Shown here: positions 62,524 through 64,000 of the stretch, piece by piece | Position numbering within the stretch: the stretch's first letter is position 1 | Layout of the letters: each line of letters starts with the position of its first letter | Assembly: GCA_048594975.1 (NCBI GenBank) | Contig: JBMDXQ010000026.1 | Location: 1 to 64,000, forward strand | Direction: 5' to 3' | DNA from: JBMDXB01 sp048594975 | GTDB taxonomy: Bacteria > Acidobacteriota > Vicinamibacteria > Vicinamibacterales > 2-12-FULL-66-21 | Length of the DNA: 64,000 nt | Position numbers and translations under genes: made by a program | The notes under the pieces: model-generated | The model's database searches: none | What the model saw: the letters and a program-made list of their open reading frames with translations, nothing else | What the model was told of the DNA's origin: nothing

Positions 62524-63642
62524 TCAGCGGTTGCCGCGTTTCCCGATCAGGATAGTCCCCGAGAAAGTAGTCAGATCGAGGACGGCGCTGCCATCCCCGT
62601 ACGTGCCCTTGAGCGTCCGGATCCGGCGGCCCGGCCCGCGGCCGCCCTGTGATTCCGGCGCATCTCCCACGCGGTTGGTCAGCGTCAGCTCCGTCTGGAT
62701 GTTGCCGCCCCAGGAGTTGGCGTCCAGCTCGAACCCGGTGCCCCCGCCGATCATCAGCCTGACGTCACCGGAGTGCGACTGGAAGTGGTACCGCCCGCCC
62801 TTCGTCAGGGCGCCCTCGTAGACCACGTCGCCGCTCGTCGTCTGCGCCTCGAGGCGCTCGCACTCCACGTCCGCCAGCGTGACCGTCCCGCTGATGACTG
62901 AGGCGTTGATGCGCCGCGCCCGGATCTGCCGCAGCGTCAGGTCGCCGCTCATGCTGCCGGCGTCCACGCTGCCGTCGCTCTTCACCTCGGTGAGCGCGAC
63001 GTCGCCCGACATCGTCCGCGCCGTGGCAACGCGGGCGGCGCGGTCGATCTTGATGTCGCCGCTCATCGCCTCGAGCGCCAGGTCGCCAGTGATGTCGCTC
63101 ACCGTGATGTCGCCGGACATCGAGTTGACCCGCAGCTTCGTGCCGGCCGGGGCGGTGATGGCGTAGTCGACGCTCACGCTGATGTTGCGGCGGCCGCGGC
63201 GGCCGCTCTGCGGGTCGGCGTGGCCGTAGTGGGTCTGGACGTCGACGCGGCCGGCCCGCTCGGTGATCTCGACCTTGACGAAGCCGAGCATCTCCTTCGC
63301 CTCGGCGTCGGTGGCCGCCCTTGCCCGCTTGGTGGCGTTGATGGTCGCGTCCGACCCGCTACCGCGGGTCACGGTGACGGTGCCCGACATATTGCGGACG
63401 TCGATCTCGCCCTGCGTGCCGAGCTTGACCGTGCGCGTGACGGTCTCGGTCTGTTCGGCGCGACGGTCTTCGCGCTTCTCGCGCTCGGCGCGCTGCTCGC
63501 GCTGCTGCTCGCGGACCGCTTTCCGCGTCGCTTCGGCCTGGGCCCGCGCCCGGGCCTTGGTCTCGGCGACCGACTCCTGCCCGGCCGCCGGGAGCGCCGC
63601 CGCGAGGAGGATGGCAATCGTAATGATGGCTGTTCGCGTCAT
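62524..63642 (-). CDS. DUF4097 family beta-strand repeat protein, exported
   Basis: The 372-residue product has a signal peptide (AIITIAILLAAALPAAGQ), then a charged, helical segment (about 25-65: KARARAQAEATRKAVREQQR) and a parallel-beta repeat domain with recurring xSGDxxx turns: VNSMSGDITVSDITGDLALE, AMSGDIKIDRAARVATARTM, SGDVALTEVKSDGSVDAGSM. This is the DUF4097 adhesin-like fold. Such genes usually lie next to an anti-sigma or zinc-finger gene. Here the upstream neighbour is coupled by ATGA. Function in the envelope is unknown. Confidence 0.88.
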   Translation of the reverse strand: MTRTAIITIAILLAAALPAAGQESVAETKARARAQAEATRKAVREQQREQRAEREKREDRRAEQTETVTRTVKLGTQGEIDVRNMSGTVTVTRGSGSDATINATKRARAATDAEAKEMLGFVKVEITERAGRVDVQTHYGHADPQSGRRGRRNISVSVDYAITAPAGTKLRVNSMSGDITVSDITGDLALEAMSGDIKIDRAARVATARTMSGDVALTEVKSDGSVDAGSMSGDLTLRQIRARRINASVISGTVTLADVECERLEAQTTSGDVVYEGALTKGGRYHFQSHSGDVRLMIGGGTGFELDANSWGGNIQTELTLTNRVGDAPESQGGRGPGRRIRTLKGTYGDGSAVLDLTTFSGTILIGKRGNR

Positions 63643-64000
63643 GACCTGTTATCCTTCGAGCCTTCGACCAGCTGCCCGGTGCGCGCCGGATCACCCTTTC
63701 GGATTTCGTTCACCAGGCTGAGCGCGGACTGGAGGACGACCACCTTTCGCTTCATCGCTTCAAGGAGGGCCCCCACCGCTGCCACGCTGTTGGGTTCGAC
63801 GCGGAGCGCATCGCGACTTTCGGCGATTGCCTCGTCGAGCACCTGGAGATTCTTCTTGAGCATGGCAGCGGTCTGCGGGTCCAGCCTGTCTTCTTCGCTC
63901 TTCGTTGCCTCTTCGAGCTTCGCGATGGCGTTCTGGTAGTGCTGTTCCGCCAGTCGAATCTCGTCTGCAAAGCTTTGGACGGGGTCGGTGGCCGGGGCGT
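63639..64000 (-). CDS. C-terminal part of a membrane or anti-sigma-like protein, 5' end outside window
   Basis: The frame is open from the right edge to TGA at 63639-63641, giving 120 residues. It is helical throughout: FADEIRLAEQHYQNAIAKLE, LDPQTAAMLKKNLQVLDEAI, ESRDALRVEPNSVAAVGALL. Such tails occur after the membrane helix of zinc-finger anti-sigma proteins that precede DUF4097 genes, so this is a fair guess. An internal ATG at 63863 is not the true start because the coding pattern continues upstream. It is coupled to the DUF4097 gene by an ATGA overlap. Confidence 0.7.
   Translation of the reverse strand, partial: APATDPVQSFADEIRLAEQHYQNAIAKLEEATKSEEDRLDPQTAAMLKKNLQVLDEAIAESRDALRVEPNSVAAVGALLEAMKRKVVVLQSALSLVNEIRKGDPARTGQLVEGSKDNRS

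Overview
The window is about 64 kb of high-GC DNA, densely coded on both strands. Gene content suggests an acidobacterium, probably of the Vicinamibacteria type: PadR regulators beside ADOP-type permease genes, serine/threonine kinases fused to long periplasmic tails, exported peptidases of families M19, S9 and M28, multihaem cytochromes and a DUF2339/DUF3999 pair. This placement is inference from gene families, not from a marker-gene tree.

Layout. 0-7 kb: end of a hypothetical gene, uridine kinase (minus), then the translationally coupled DUF2339 and DUF3999 membrane proteins. 7-14 kb: a peptidase neighbourhood (exported M19 dipeptidase, dipeptidyl peptidase IV, M28 peptidase, cytoplasmic M19 dipeptidase) interrupted by a decayed permease gene and a regulator fragment. 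14-19 kb: a sugar-acid locus, with GntP and MFS transporters divergent from a PQQ dehydrogenase carrying a cytochrome c domain and a YhcH-family protein. 19-22 kb: PadR regulator, two more decayed permease genes, and a small membrane-protein/winged-helix operon whose first gene holds an in-frame TAG. 22-28 kb: hemerythrin-like protein, amidohydrolase, a receptor-type Ser/Thr kinase and an exported beta-rich protein. 28-36 kb: aldo/keto reductase, a haem-bearing porin with a pentahaem cytochrome, a lipoprotein and a GH78 rhamnosidase.

36-43 kb holds the most coherent system: a receiver-less sigma-54 activator followed by a four-gene operon (membrane GT2 synthase, TPR/beta-barrel outer-membrane protein, sugar-nucleotide epimerase, DUF192 protein). 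A sigma-54-type -24/-12 element lies before the activator and another before the operon. Each has a GGAACA/TGTTCC-type dyad centred about 100 bp upstream, as expected of an enhancer site. This looks like a self-regulated exopolysaccharide synthesis and export module.

43-53 kb: a second receptor kinase and a decayed kinase relic, a hypothetical exported protein, tRNA-Leu(CAG) with its promoter, a chemoreceptor, SppA and a PpiD/SurA-type chaperone. 53-62 kb: an elongation operon (GGDEF protein, MreB, MreC, MreD, PBP2, RodA, RNase G). 62-64 kb: exported small proteins and an adhesin-like DUF4097 protein coupled to a gene that runs off the right edge.

A second striking pattern is a set of intergenic hairpins built from short tandem units, mostly of 7 nt. 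At least seven lie in gaps next to genes, three of them inside the mre/rod operon. They share architecture and period more than sequence.
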